DNA of 64,000 bases from Methylobacterium sp. J-048 (GCF_022829515.1 NZ_JAKSYL010000056.1:62001-126000), one strand, 5' to 3'; positions 16,496 to 25,263 are shown, numbered from the stretch's first letter. A program made the numbers and translations. Notes: generated from the sequence alone by a model not told the origin.

Positions 16496-16740
16496 GGCCG
16501 ATCGCCTTCCATTGGCACCGCCTCGCCGAGTGGGTGTTCATGCGCCTGGCCGAGCGAGCCTTCGCGCGCGGCCGGCGCCACCACGATCTGGCCCTGGCGC
16601 ACGGGGTGGAGGCCGACCGCATCTGTCCGCCCGTCGGACCAAACGGCCGAACACCGCCGGAAGACGCGCCGCCCGAGTGGAGTGAGCGCCTTAGCGCGCG
16701 CAGCCGCCGTACCGATTTCTCCGCCCCCCCCAGAGCCTGA
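16492..16740 (+). CDS. Small basic hypothetical protein
   Basis: 82 residues from a GTG at 16492 that overlaps the previous stop. It has an amphipathic Arg/His-rich N-terminal half ('HRLAEWVFMRLAERAFARGR') and a low-complexity Pro/Arg tail. It ends eight bases before the TAXI-like gene. Function unknown. Confidence 0.5.
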   Translation: MRPIAFHWHRLAEWVFMRLAERAFARGRRHHDLALAHGVEADRICPPVGPNGRTPPEDAPPEWSERLSARSRRTDFSAPPRA

Positions 16741-16748
16741 GACCCTTC

Positions 16749-17159
16749 ATGCGCGCCCCGCTCGCCGCCCTCGCCCTCATCCTCGCCACCAGCGCTTCCG
16801 CCTATGCGGTCGAGCCGCCGACCTTTCGCCTCTGCACCGGCTCCGAATCCGGCAACTACTTCCGGGCCGGCCACATGCTGAAGAGCAAGGCCGGTAATCT
16901 GAAGATCGAGGTCGTCCCGACGCAGGGCTCGCTCGACAACCTCGACAAGCTGTCCGCCGGCCAGTGCGACGGTGCCTTCGTCCAGTCCGACGCGCTCCTG
17001 GTCTACAGCTCGAAGAACGCGGCTGCGCTCTCCACCATCGAGCGCGCCGGCGTGCTCTATCCGCTCGTGCCGCAGGCCTACAGCACGCGTCGGTCGGAGA
17101 TCTCGAAGGCGATCCAGTTTGGCGGGTCGACCCGCCGTGCACAGCAGGCGGCGGAGTGA
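16749..17159 (+). CDS. Chimeric protein: TAXI-receptor-like N-terminus joined to a MucR-like C-terminal tail
   Basis: 136 residues. Residues 1-21 are a signal peptide ('MRAPLAALALILATSASAYA'). Residues 22 to about 100 resemble the N-terminal lobe of TAXI-type TRAP solute receptors ('CTGSESGNYFRAGHMLKSKA', 'LDNLDKLSAGQCDGAFVQSD'), which normally exceed 300 residues. From about residue 103 the sequence 'YPLVPQAYSTRRSEISKAI' then 'STRRAQQAAE' instead follows the C-terminal end of the MucR-family protein at 28156-28617 ('YPIVAPSYTEQRSAIARAI', 'ARRPQQAAE'), at the DNA level too. A binding protein this short cannot form the two-lobe fold, so it may be a non-functional fusion or a secreted small protein. 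It sits five bases before the AAA+ gene. Confidence 0.6.
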   Translation: MRAPLAALALILATSASAYAVEPPTFRLCTGSESGNYFRAGHMLKSKAGNLKIEVVPTQGSLDNLDKLSAGQCDGAFVQSDALLVYSSKNAAALSTIERAGVLYPLVPQAYSTRRSEISKAIQFGGSTRRAQQAAE

Positions 17160-17163
17160 TTTG

Positions 17164-18630
17164 ATGTCGATTTGGGATCGCAAGCCGCCGGGCAATCAGA
17201 GCCCCTACGAGAACATCGGCCGCGGTGGCGGCAAGATCATGCGGCCGGCCGAGCAGGTCGAGCCGGAGCACGTGCAGGGCTGTGGAGATCGCAGCTGCCC
17301 GATCTGCATGCCGAAGGGCGGGCGCGGAGGCGGAGCGAAGATGGGTGGCGGCAGCGGCGCTTTCGGAGGCGACTACATCCGGCGCGAGATGGAACGCGTG
17401 CTGGAGGCACAAATGCAAAGCGCGCTGCTCGGCGGTCCCTTAACGGTGACGTTCGACGGCGTGGACATCCGCAGCTTTGGTGGTGGGGGCGGAGGCGGTT
17501 CGTCCTCGCGCAGCAGCGACGATCCAGCTCGGAGAAAGCTCGAAGCGGAAGAGAAGCGCCTCCGCGGTCCGGTCGAGAAGTATTTCCTGACCACCCGCCT
17601 CGGCGTCGCCTGGGACGACGTGATCGGGAACGACACCGCCCGCACCCACCTGGTGGAAGCGATCGAGCACCCGATCCGGTACCGCGAGCTCTACGCCCAC
17701 TACGCGAAGAAGCCGACGAAGGGTGTGCTGCTCTACGGGCCGCCCGGCTGCGGCAAAACGATGTTCGGCAAGGCGGCGGCGTCCGTGCTCGCGGAGCTGC
17801 ACGGCCGCAAGGACGGCGAGGCCTCGTTGCTGTCGATCAAGGGCCCGGAGATCCAGAGCCCCTACGTCGGCGTCACCGAGGAGATTATCCGGGCCGTGTT
17901 CGCCTATGCCCGGGCCTACAAGGCGCTCCACGGTTTCCCGCTGGTCGTGTTCATCGACGAGGCCGACGCGATCCTGCCCAGCCGCGATGGTAACGGCGGC
18001 GGCCGCGCGCTGCCCTGGGAGGAGTCGAACGTCGCGACCTTCCTGACCGAGATGGATGGCCTGGAGGACTCGGGCGCGCTCGTGATCCTGGCGACCAACC
18101 GTCCGGAGGCGATCGACGCGGCGATCCTGCGGGACGGGCGCTGCGACCGGAAGATCCGGGTCGAACGGCCGACCCTGAAGGCGGCGGCCGGGATCCTGCA
18201 GCGGGCCCTTCAGGACGTGCCGAAAGCGCCCGAGGTCGTGTCGACGGGCGAACTCGCGCTGCACGTGGCCGACGCCGTCTTCGCCTCCGAGCAGATCGTC
18301 GCGCAGCTCGCCACCGATGCCGGCCCTCGCTTTATCTGCCTTTCCGACATCGTCACCGGCGCCATGCTGGTCGGGATCGTCGAGCAGGCCAAGGGCAACG
18401 CGTTCCGCCGGGACTTGGCCGCCGGCGGTACGCCGACAGGCCTCATGCGCGAGGACCTCGACCAAGCGGTCATCGCGATCATCGCGCAGAACCGCGGCCT
18501 CAACCACGCGAGCATCATCCAGGAGATTGCTGCGCGAGATGGTTTCAGCGTCGCGAAGGTCATTCCTGAAGGCGTAGTGCCGCCCCGCTACACGGTAGAT
18601 GCGGACGACAAGGTCGTGCGACTTCAGTGA
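17164..18630 (+). CDS. AAA+ ATPase, proteasomal/FtsH-like type
   Basis: 488 residues. Residues 1-120 are Gly-rich and low complexity, with a Cys cluster 'CGDRSCPIC' (residues 40-48) that could bind metal. The AAA+ module follows: Walker A 'GPPGCGKT' (192-199), a pore-loop-like 'SPYVGVTE' (232-239), Walker B 'VVFIDEAD' (261-268), sensor 1 'LATNRPE' (309-315) and the arginine-finger region 'RDGRCDRKI'. It lacks any membrane segment or protease domain, so it would unfold or remodel proteins with an unknown partner. It is flanked by the TAXI/MucR chimera and an unknown convergent gene. The ATG at 17164 is the only start giving full length. Confidence 0.85.
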   Translation: MSIWDRKPPGNQSPYENIGRGGGKIMRPAEQVEPEHVQGCGDRSCPICMPKGGRGGGAKMGGGSGAFGGDYIRREMERVLEAQMQSALLGGPLTVTFDGVDIRSFGGGGGGGSSSRSSDDPARRKLEAEEKRLRGPVEKYFLTTRLGVAWDDVIGNDTARTHLVEAIEHPIRYRELYAHYAKKPTKGVLLYGPPGCGKTMFGKAAASVLAELHGRKDGEASLLSIKGPEIQSPYVGVTEEIIRAVFAYARAYKALHGFPLVVFIDEADAILPSRDGNGGGRALPWEESNVATFLTEMDGLEDSGALVILATNRPEAIDAAILRDGRCDRKIRVERPTLKAAAGILQRALQDVPKAPEVVSTGELALHVADAVFASEQIVAQLATDAGPRFICLSDIVTGAMLVGIVEQAKGNAFRRDLAAGGTPTGLMREDLDQAVIAIIAQNRGLNHASIIQEIAARDGFSVAKVIPEGVVPPRYTVDADDKVVRLQ

Positions 18631-18647
18631 ATAAATGGCCGAGGTCT

Positions 18648-19391
18648 TTAGTGGGTCTCGGCCGCCTCGATGCGCTGGACGTAACTGAAAACGAGCTGAA
18701 AGGCTTCCTCGTCTCCAAGAGCTTTCGCCGCATGAGCAATCGTAAGAAGACCGCGGTAATAATAGTTCCAAGCGTCTCTTTGGTAACCCTTCATCCTTGG
18801 CGTCCCGAGCATGCCTTCCACGTGGAACCGTGGCGGGGATCCGACATACATATCCATCACCTGTGGAGACGCTGCATGCACGAACCCAGAATAAGCTTTG
18901 TGTAGCACCTGGCTTGCGGCGATACCGCGAGCTGGGTTGTCGTCTGGGAACAGGCGATGGATGTACGCGCGTATTTTCTTTCTTGGCACCATTGCTCGAA
19001 CTTGTTGAGATTTGATAGGGTCAGGATTGTCAAATTCTTCAGACCAAAAATCCTGAAGATATCTTTTATGTAAATCTGTAAAATCGTCCTGCATTTTTGA
19101 CGCACTCAAGAATATTATATCTTCGCAGATTTCATCAACCATCCTTTGAATAGCACCTTGCTCCTGGCTCAGGCCGTTGTCGAGCAAGACTTGTACGGCC
19201 TTCAACCCGCTCAACACCCGAGCTAACTTCAATATGATTGCTTGCTCGATAAGCTGCTCTTGATAGCGCATATACAACCCGGAAGGAGTTGCAGTCAGGC
19301 GCGGGCGTGGAAGCCTCGCTTCTAATCGGTTGAATATCTCCGTCATAAAGCGCAGTACGTCTGCGTGCGCTTCCGGTCTATAAGCTCGCAT
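18648..19391 (-). CDS. Hypothetical protein, AT-richer than surroundings
   Basis: About 247 residues from the ATG at 19391; a TTG at 19478 could add 29 residues. Largely helical ('QLIEQAIILKLARVLSGLKA', 'DEICEDIIFLSASKMQDDFT') with a conserved-looking 'AYSGFVHAASPQVMDMY' region and C-terminal 'HAAKALGDEEAF'. No domain is recognised with confidence. Codon use is visibly less GC-biased than in neighbours, which suggests recent acquisition. It is convergent with the AAA+ gene. Confidence 0.6.
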   Translation of the reverse strand: MRAYRPEAHADVLRFMTEIFNRLEARLPRPRLTATPSGLYMRYQEQLIEQAIILKLARVLSGLKAVQVLLDNGLSQEQGAIQRMVDEICEDIIFLSASKMQDDFTDLHKRYLQDFWSEEFDNPDPIKSQQVRAMVPRKKIRAYIHRLFPDDNPARGIAASQVLHKAYSGFVHAASPQVMDMYVGSPPRFHVEGMLGTPRMKGYQRDAWNYYYRGLLTIAHAAKALGDEEAFQLVFSYVQRIEAAETH

Positions 19392-19553
19392 CTTAAAATC
19401 CGAAGATACTCGACGCCTCAAACATCCGATACAACGTCGCTCGGGTTTTATGGAGATCGCGGCGGTGACTCCGAGCAAAAAAGCTACGGATCGCAGTCAA
19501 TCCGATTGCCCCCGATTTGAATGGCCGAGGCACTGGGGTGAGGTAGGGATCGA

Positions 19554-19949
19554 ATGGACGGTCGCCTGAACGCCCTACCGCTCCGCACGTCGATTGATCT
19601 CTACCTGACGTGGCAGGTGCACCAGGGGTGAGATGTCGATGCGGAGGTGGTAACTCTCCATGGACTCAAGGGCCGCCCTCTGACGCATCGGGTCTTCAAC
19701 GCATTCCCGGCTTTCGCTGCCGCGGCTCTCGGAGGCTTCTACAGCGCGCTCCATGTGACGATGGAGGACGGCAATCTCGAAGACGACTTCGTTGAGGATG
19801 CGGTCCGCGAGGCAACGGAAGAGGGCAACGCCGGCGAGATCGCCCTCGCTCGGACCCTGCAGGCTATGACCTATGCCGCGCGGGTAGCGCTGTATCTCAG
19901 CCTCTCGCCGTTCGAGGAGACCGTCTTCGGCGGCGAATACTACACGTGA
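19554..19949 (+). pseudogene. Hypothetical gene interrupted by an in-frame TGA
   Basis: An ATG at 19554 opens 'MDGRLNALPLRTSIDLYLTW' plus five residues, then a TGA at 19629. The same frame continues for another 106 codons with protein-like sequence ('THRVFNAFPAFAAAALGGFY', 'LARTLQAMTYAARVALYLSL'). A restart at the GTG at 19647 is possible, but the nearest GGAGG touches it. A nonsense mutation in one original gene is the simplest reading; two short genes is the alternative. Confidence 0.45.
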
Positions 19950-19977
19950 TTGCTTTGCCGCAACGGCTCGTCCGGTC

Positions 19978-20123
19978 GGAACATGCTAGGAACGAGGAGC
20001 GGCGATGTGGGCCGCGCCACCGCGTTCAATGCTGCCCCGCCAGGAAGGTCCACCACTCCCCGTAGGCCTCGGTCACACGCCCTCCTGGACGAGCGGCGAC
20101 GTGCTCCTCTGGATGAAGCGCGC
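19978..20123 (+). repeat. 146-bp direct repeat, left copy (DUF6362-like 5' fragment)
   Basis: Bases 19978-20123 match 29650-29795 over 146 positions with only a handful of substitutions, in the same orientation. The matching stretch starts 27 bases before the ATG of the right-hand gene and covers its first codons. After 20123 the two copies diverge completely, so the left copy encodes only a truncated N-terminus that continues into unrelated sequence to about 20232. The pair brackets about 9.5 kb of cargo. Confidence 0.9.
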
Positions 20124-20384
20124 AGTTAATACGGACCCGCGCAGGCCGACGGGTAAAGTAGGGCTCGCAGGTCGAATACCCGCTTGTGTCGTCGACCTAG
20201 GGTGCATAGCGGTCAGAGATCTTGAAGGCGATTAGGTTGGGCCGCTGAGCGGTGAGTAGGGCCCGGGAGGTGTCGGGCTGACTGGCCGGTAGGATGTGTG
20301 GCTGAACTGGTCTACGTCGCTACCGCTCCCTCACGCCGCGCTATGATCGACGGGTTCGCAGGTTTCCTGGGTATCGAACACGGA
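20124..20384. other. Intergenic stretch after the left direct repeat
   Basis: Contains the run-on of the truncated DUF6362-like fragment (no similarity to the right copy) and then about 150 bases without recognisable coding or structure, up to the stop codon of the GGDEF/EAL gene. Confidence 0.4.
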
Positions 20385-22778
20385 TTACGCGGCGTCCATC
20401 AGGATAGGCCGAAGAGGTTCGGGAGCTGGTCGTTCTGGTCGTCCAATTAGAAACCCTTGCACAGCGTCGCAGCCGAGCGTTCGTAAATAGTCCAGCTGTT
20501 CCGCATCCTCGACACCCTCAGCCAATGTAGGGATATTCATGTCGCGGCCCATTTGGGTGATCGCCCGCACGACGGCCATCGAGTGCTTGTCGTTCAGCGC
20601 AGACGCTACGAAACTGCGGTCGATCTTGATCCTATCGAGCGGCAGATCGCGCAAGTGAGCGAGGGATGAGTATCCCGTGCCGAAGTCATCCATAGCGATC
20701 TTGATGCCGAGGCTCCGCAACGCCGACAACGTGTGCACGATCTGCCGGCCATCCTCGACCAACGCCGTTTCGGTCAGCTCGATCTCAAGTCTTCGAGCCG
20801 GTAGACCGCTCAGTGCGAGGGCCTTTGTTACGTCCGCCAAAAGCAACGGCGAGCGGAATTGTACAGCCGAGACGTTGACCGCGACATGCTGCGATGATGG
20901 CCAGGAGACAGCCTGACGGCACGCCTCTTCCAACACCCAACGCCCGATCGGCAAGATAAGGCCCGTTTCCTCGGCCAGCGGGATGAACGCAGCCGGAGAG
21001 ACCAAGCCTCGGACGGGATGCTGCCAGCGGATCAACGCCTCGAAGCCGACAATGCCGTCGTCCGTCAGCGCCATGATTGGCTGGTAGACGAGGTGGAACT
21101 GGCGTTCGGCGATCGCGACCCGGATGTCGTTCTCAAATACATGCCGCTCGGCGACGGCCTCGATCATTCCAGGTGTGTATCGTACAGCACGTCCCCGCCC
21201 GTGACGCTTGGCTTCGTACAAGGCGATATCGGCGCGCTGCATCAGATCGCTCGGATCCGACTTTTCCTCTGTGCCACAGACGCCGATGCTGCACCCGATG
21301 ACGATGGTCAGATCGTCGAAGGCGTATGGTTCTTCGACTGCTGCGACGATCCGCTGGGCGAGGTCCATGGAGGCATCGCCGGCCTCACTCACGATCACCG
21401 CCAGCTCGTCGCCGCCCAGGCGCGCCACGAACCCGGCCTCCCCCGTCAGCGTATTTAACCGATCGGCAACGCCGACGAGGAGGCGATCACCGACACCGTG
21501 GCCGAACATATCGTTGACGGCTTTGAACCGGTCGAGGTCGATCAGCAGAAGCGTGAAGGGGAGTTCGGCCTCCCGATTGTGCGCCAGTCGTTCGATCAGC
21601 GAGCGCCGGTTCGCAAGGCCTGTCAGCGGATCTCGGTAGGCCAGATGTGAGATTTCTTTCTGGGCGAGCCGCGCCTGTGTCACGTCGTCGAACGTCAGCA
21701 CGGCACCGTCTCGCACGGGCTGGCACGTCACTGACAGGATCCGGCCGTCGTCGAATACATGTTCGACGCGCGTTTCCTCCGCCTTCGCCATCCACTCGCG
21801 GTGGTTCGCCAGCACGCGGGCGATCCGGTCGTCATCCCATCCGTTCGCAAGCCCCGTCTGTTCCAAGTAAGCGCCAAGGCTCATCCCCTGGAATACGGCG
21901 CCTGGCGTCAGATTAAGCATGGCGCATAAGCGCTCGTTGTAGAGCTCGACGACTTCAGTGGCTGAAACCTTAAGGATGCCGTTGGACATGTTGTGCAGGG
22001 CGGTCGCTAGAACCTGTCCATGCGCAGCCTCCTGGTTCTCGAACTGTTTGGCCGCGACCAGAGCGAGAAACGCGCCGATCAAGAGGAAAGCCGCGCCGAT
22101 CGCAACCAGCACGCTCAGGGCGACCTGCAGGCCCGGCATAAGCTGATCGACGCGCGCGCCGTCGAGGACCGTACCGGCGATCGAGATGAAATGCGTGCCG
22201 CAGACCGCGACGACGATGAGCAAACCGATCGCGAGCGGATGGTTTGCGCGTCGGGGCAGTACGCGGGCCATGGCCATGCAGAAGGCGCCGATCGCACACG
22301 CAAGCGCATTGAGGCCGGTCGATTGTACCTGACTGCAGCCCTGCAAGGCGGCCATTCCGGTAATGTGCATCACGCCGATGCCCAGCCCCGACGCTGCGCC
22401 GGCAAGGAGGCGCGTCCAAGTCCGCGTCCATGCGGTCGATAGCGCGAGCGGTATACCGACTACGACGATCGTCGCGAGCGCGGAGGCGATCGTCGTACCG
22501 AGGTGATAACTCAGGGCGAGATCGGTACGGTAGCCGAGCATGGCGACGAAGTGGGTGGTCCACACGCCGATACCCGCCACGATACTCGTACCGACCATCC
22601 ACCAGCGCTGAGTCGTCTCGCCGGCAACTTCTGCGCAGTGGATCAGGCATGCGATCAGCCAGGCGCTGAGCGCGCAGATTGTACCGGCAGCCAGGACGAA
22701 GCTTGGCGCCTGGTTGTCGAGCAGCGATGCGACGGCTGTAAGCATGCAACCGTATTGCGCCCAATAGGTATGTATCAC
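20385..22778 (-). CDS. MHYT-PAS-GGDEF-EAL c-di-GMP cyclase/phosphodiesterase
   Basis: 797 residues. An N-terminal seven-helix MHYT sensor (residues about 1-250) shows the repeated 'M/THFVAMLGYR', 'MHITGMAAL' and 'THFISIAG' metal/gas-sensing motifs. A PAS-like segment (about 265-360) precedes GGDEF (about 370-530) with signature 'RLGGDELAVIV', where Leu replaces the usual Phe and no RxxD inhibitory site precedes it. EAL (about 545-790) keeps the catalytic set: 'EALIRW', 'AVNVSAVQF', 'ELTETAL', 'MDDFGTGYSS', 'IKIDRSFV'. The phosphodiesterase half should be active and the cyclase half possibly so. Inner-membrane protein. It is the first cargo gene inside the 146-bp repeats. Confidence 0.93.
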   Translation of the reverse strand: MIHTYWAQYGCMLTAVASLLDNQAPSFVLAAGTICALSAWLIACLIHCAEVAGETTQRWWMVGTSIVAGIGVWTTHFVAMLGYRTDLALSYHLGTTIASALATIVVVGIPLALSTAWTRTWTRLLAGAASGLGIGVMHITGMAALQGCSQVQSTGLNALACAIGAFCMAMARVLPRRANHPLAIGLLIVVAVCGTHFISIAGTVLDGARVDQLMPGLQVALSVLVAIGAAFLLIGAFLALVAAKQFENQEAAHGQVLATALHNMSNGILKVSATEVVELYNERLCAMLNLTPGAVFQGMSLGAYLEQTGLANGWDDDRIARVLANHREWMAKAEETRVEHVFDDGRILSVTCQPVRDGAVLTFDDVTQARLAQKEISHLAYRDPLTGLANRRSLIERLAHNREAELPFTLLLIDLDRFKAVNDMFGHGVGDRLLVGVADRLNTLTGEAGFVARLGGDELAVIVSEAGDASMDLAQRIVAAVEEPYAFDDLTIVIGCSIGVCGTEEKSDPSDLMQRADIALYEAKRHGRGRAVRYTPGMIEAVAERHVFENDIRVAIAERQFHLVYQPIMALTDDGIVGFEALIRWQHPVRGLVSPAAFIPLAEETGLILPIGRWVLEEACRQAVSWPSSQHVAVNVSAVQFRSPLLLADVTKALALSGLPARRLEIELTETALVEDGRQIVHTLSALRSLGIKIAMDDFGTGYSSLAHLRDLPLDRIKIDRSFVASALNDKHSMAVVRAITQMGRDMNIPTLAEGVEDAEQLDYLRTLGCDAVQGFLIGRPERPAPEPLRPILMDAA

Positions 22779-23151
22779 CTCAACTATTTTAGTTAATCAG
22801 ATGTTAATGGCAGGCTCGCTAGCGATTTGTTGTATGATCTGTAGTGGTACGCAGACTTTTGTAGCACAACTATTACGGGAATTTCGATCGCATTAGGCCG
22901 ATGGCGGCGTTAGCGTGCTCAATGGCGGCCTCTGGGATCGAACGCAAAGTCGGGTGGCCGACCTTATGCGCGTAGATCTTGCCCGACGGCGAAATGAGTG
23001 GTCGCCCCGTTTAGCGGGGCTACCACATCTCCACCATTGAAGCGATCAACGCATGGGTCCGGTCCGGTGTGACGTAGGCCATGACGGACGAGTCCACACC
23101 GACACAGGGTTGATGTGGCGATCACCGTCGTACTGCTACAATAGCATCGCC
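22779..23151. other. Intergenic stretch with possible gene remnant
   Basis: About 370 bases between the divergent GGDEF/EAL and YgiB-like genes. The minus strand around 22879-23025 reads 'RPLISPSGKIYAHKVGHPTL' and on to 'GLMRSKFP' before a stop, with stops upstream; this may be the tail of a decayed gene. No repeat or RNA recognised. Confidence 0.35.
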
Positions 23152-23577
23152 ATGAAGCGCTCCCGTCACGTCACTCTCGTCCTCCTCGGCACGACGGCGC
23201 TTGCCGGATGCCAAGACGACCGGTCAGCCCCGCCCCAGCCGACGCCGGAGCAGTTCGCCGAGAGCCTCGCGCTCCCGGTACCGAAGCCCCATTGCGACCG
23301 GCCGGAGGATTTCCCGCGTCCGGAGTGCCACGACCCGCAGGCGCCGGTCGCCGCGGCCAGCACCGGGCACGCGTCGTCCTCAAGCGGCCATGGCGGGGCT
23401 GGGATCTTCTGGTTCTTCCACGGCGGCGGCTCGTCCTACGGCCCAGCGACGCCGGCCGCGCACGCCTATGCCTCGGCTGGTCCCGCCGTCCGGGCCGCAG
23501 CACCTGCGGGCACTACCTCGTTCGGCGGCTTCGGCTCGGCCGGGCGCGCGGCGGCTTCGTTCGGCGGGGGCGAATGA
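23152..23577 (+). CDS. YgiB-like lipoprotein
   Basis: 141 residues from the ATG at 23152. The signal sequence ends in a lipobox 'LAGC' (Cys21), so the mature protein should be lipid-anchored. The rest is Ala/Pro/Ser/Gly/His-rich with little predicted fold, ending 'AGRAAASFGGGE', like DUF1190 proteins of the YgiB/YjfM type. Its stop overlaps the start of the ATP-grasp gene (ATGA), the arrangement seen for ygiB-ygiC. The role of this pair is not established. Confidence 0.7.
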   Translation: MKRSRHVTLVLLGTTALAGCQDDRSAPPQPTPEQFAESLALPVPKPHCDRPEDFPRPECHDPQAPVAAASTGHASSSSGHGGAGIFWFFHGGGSSYGPATPAAHAYASAGPAVRAAAPAGTTSFGGFGSAGRAAASFGGGE

Positions 23578-24755
23578 TGCGCTGTCACGGCTTCACACCC
23601 CGCCCAGGCTGGCGCGAGCTGGCGGCCGAGAGCGGCTTCGACTTCCACACCACCGAGGACGGGCACGAAGTGTGGTCGGAGGCGTCCGCCTACGCCTTCA
23701 CCCTCCGGCAGATCGAGGAGGACCTGGAGGCACCGACCGCCGATCTGTTCGGCCTGTGCCTCGACCTCGCCGCCGAGATCTCCGAGAGCCCGGTCCTGAT
23801 GCGCCGCCTCGGCATCCCGGATTGGGCGCACGCGCTGGTGACGAAGAGCTTCCGGGCCCGCGATCCGCACCTCTACGGCCGCTTCGATCTGGCCTACGAC
23901 GGTGTCGGCCCGGCGAAGATGCTGGAGTTCAACGCTGACACGCCGACCGCGCTGTTCGAGACGGCGGTGTTCCAGTGGCGGTGGCTGGAGGACCTGCGCG
24001 CGAGCGGTGCGCTGCCGGAGGACGCCGACCAGTTCAATTCGGTCCATGAGCGCTTGGTGGCCCAGCTCGGCCGGATCCGAAGCCGAGTCGGCGACGTGCT
24101 GCACCTGACGTGCATGACTGAATTTCCCGAGGACCGGGGCACGATCGGCTACCTTGCGGACTGCGCCGCCCAGGTCGGCCTGGAGGTACGCTTGGTCGAC
24201 GTGGCGGACATTGGCCTGCATCAAGAGGGCGGACGCTCGTCCTTCGTCGATCGCAGTGGCGCGCCGGTCCGCCTCCTGTTCAAGCTCTACCCGTGGGAAT
24301 GGATGCTCCGCGACGGCTTCGGCCCTGCGATCGCCGGTGCCTCCACCATCTTCGTCGAGCCAGCCTGGAAGATGGTCTTGAGCAACAAGGGCGTCCTGCC
24401 CCTGCTCTGGGAGCGTCACCCGGGCCACCCGAACCTACTGCCGGCCTACTTCGAGGACGACCCGCGCAAGTTCGAGCTGGGCAAGAGCTTCGCCCGCAAG
24501 CCGCTGCTCGGCCGCGAGGGCGCCAAGGTAACGATCGTCACCGACGGCCAGGTCTCAGCCGCCGAGGACGGTCCCTACGCGGACAGCGGCTACGTCCGGC
24601 AGGCCCTGGCGCCGATCCCGGACTTCGAGGGTCGACGCGTCGTGATCGGATCGTGGGTTGTCGGCGACGAGCCGGCCGGGATCATTCTGCGCGAGAGTGC
24701 GGGGCCGATCTCCAACGACACCGCGCAGCTCGTTCCGCATTTCATCCAGCCATGA
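23574..24755 (+). CDS. Glutathionylspermidine-synthase-like ATP-grasp ligase (YgiC/YjfC type)
   Basis: 393 residues. The family patterns are clear: 'LYGRFDLAYDGVGPAKMLEF' with 'NADTPTALFET', 'LFKLYPWEWMLRDGFG', 'IFVEPAWKMVLSNKGVLPLL' with 'WERHPGHPNLLPAYF', and 'KPLLGREGAKV'. These form the ATP-grasp domain of the GSP-synthase family without the amidase domain, so it is a YgiC/YjfC-type enzyme; its ligation substrate is unknown. Tandem ATGs at 23574 and 23577 are both usable; the first overlaps the upstream stop. Confidence 0.88.
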   Translation: MMRCHGFTPRPGWRELAAESGFDFHTTEDGHEVWSEASAYAFTLRQIEEDLEAPTADLFGLCLDLAAEISESPVLMRRLGIPDWAHALVTKSFRARDPHLYGRFDLAYDGVGPAKMLEFNADTPTALFETAVFQWRWLEDLRASGALPEDADQFNSVHERLVAQLGRIRSRVGDVLHLTCMTEFPEDRGTIGYLADCAAQVGLEVRLVDVADIGLHQEGGRSSFVDRSGAPVRLLFKLYPWEWMLRDGFGPAIAGASTIFVEPAWKMVLSNKGVLPLLWERHPGHPNLLPAYFEDDPRKFELGKSFARKPLLGREGAKVTIVTDGQVSAAEDGPYADSGYVRQALAPIPDFEGRRVVIGSWVVGDEPAGIILRESAGPISNDTAQLVPHFIQP

Positions 24756-24816
24756 AGGGTGGCAGACGGATGAAATACCCTATCGAACGAGGGGAGGACG
24801 GAGGGGGCGCTCGGGA

Positions 24817-25263
24817 ATGCCGATCTACACGGGAGAGCGCGTCACACGGATGATGCTCCGCGAGCAGCGAGATCGGCTCTACGTGTTCGCGGACAACCTT
24901 GAGCGGCGTGTCTTGCGCGGCCAGCCGGACGAGATGCGGGGTGAGCCGAACGCGGTCGGCATCCCGACGAGGCGATCGCCCAGCCAGCTCGTCGACGCTT
25001 TCTTCAGCGACGATGATCTCGACGCCTATTACACCGAAAGCCGGGCCGCGTTGCAGCGCTTGGTCAGCCGCCTACGCAAGGGTGGGACTGTAATTCTACC
25101 CATTGCCGGACTCGGGACCGGGTCGGACCGTCTCAAGGACAAGGCGCCCCTGATCTGGCAGCAGCTGCAATATGACCTCGCCCGGTTGTATGCGGCTGCC
25201 GGGGAGGCCGCTGCGTTTGTCCCGCCAATTTGGGTCGGCGAAGACGAACCGATTGGACCGTAG
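24817..25263 (+). CDS. Conserved hypothetical protein with 'GEPNAVGIPT' motif
   Basis: 148 residues from the ATG at 24817. The N-terminal half has a recognisable conserved pattern: 'YTGERVTRMMLREQRDRLYV', 'FADNLERR', 'EMRGEPNAVGIPT'. The second half has 'GGTVILPIAGLGTGSDRLKD'. Proteins of this kind are common in phage and rhizobial genomes (I associate it loosely with DUF7831); the fold suggests nucleotide or ADP-ribose binding, but that is a guess. It lies 60 bases after the ATP-grasp gene and is probably cotranscribed. Confidence 0.65.
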   Translation: MPIYTGERVTRMMLREQRDRLYVFADNLERRVLRGQPDEMRGEPNAVGIPTRRSPSQLVDAFFSDDDLDAYYTESRAALQRLVSRLRKGGTVILPIAGLGTGSDRLKDKAPLIWQQLQYDLARLYAAAGEAAAFVPPIWVGEDEPIGP

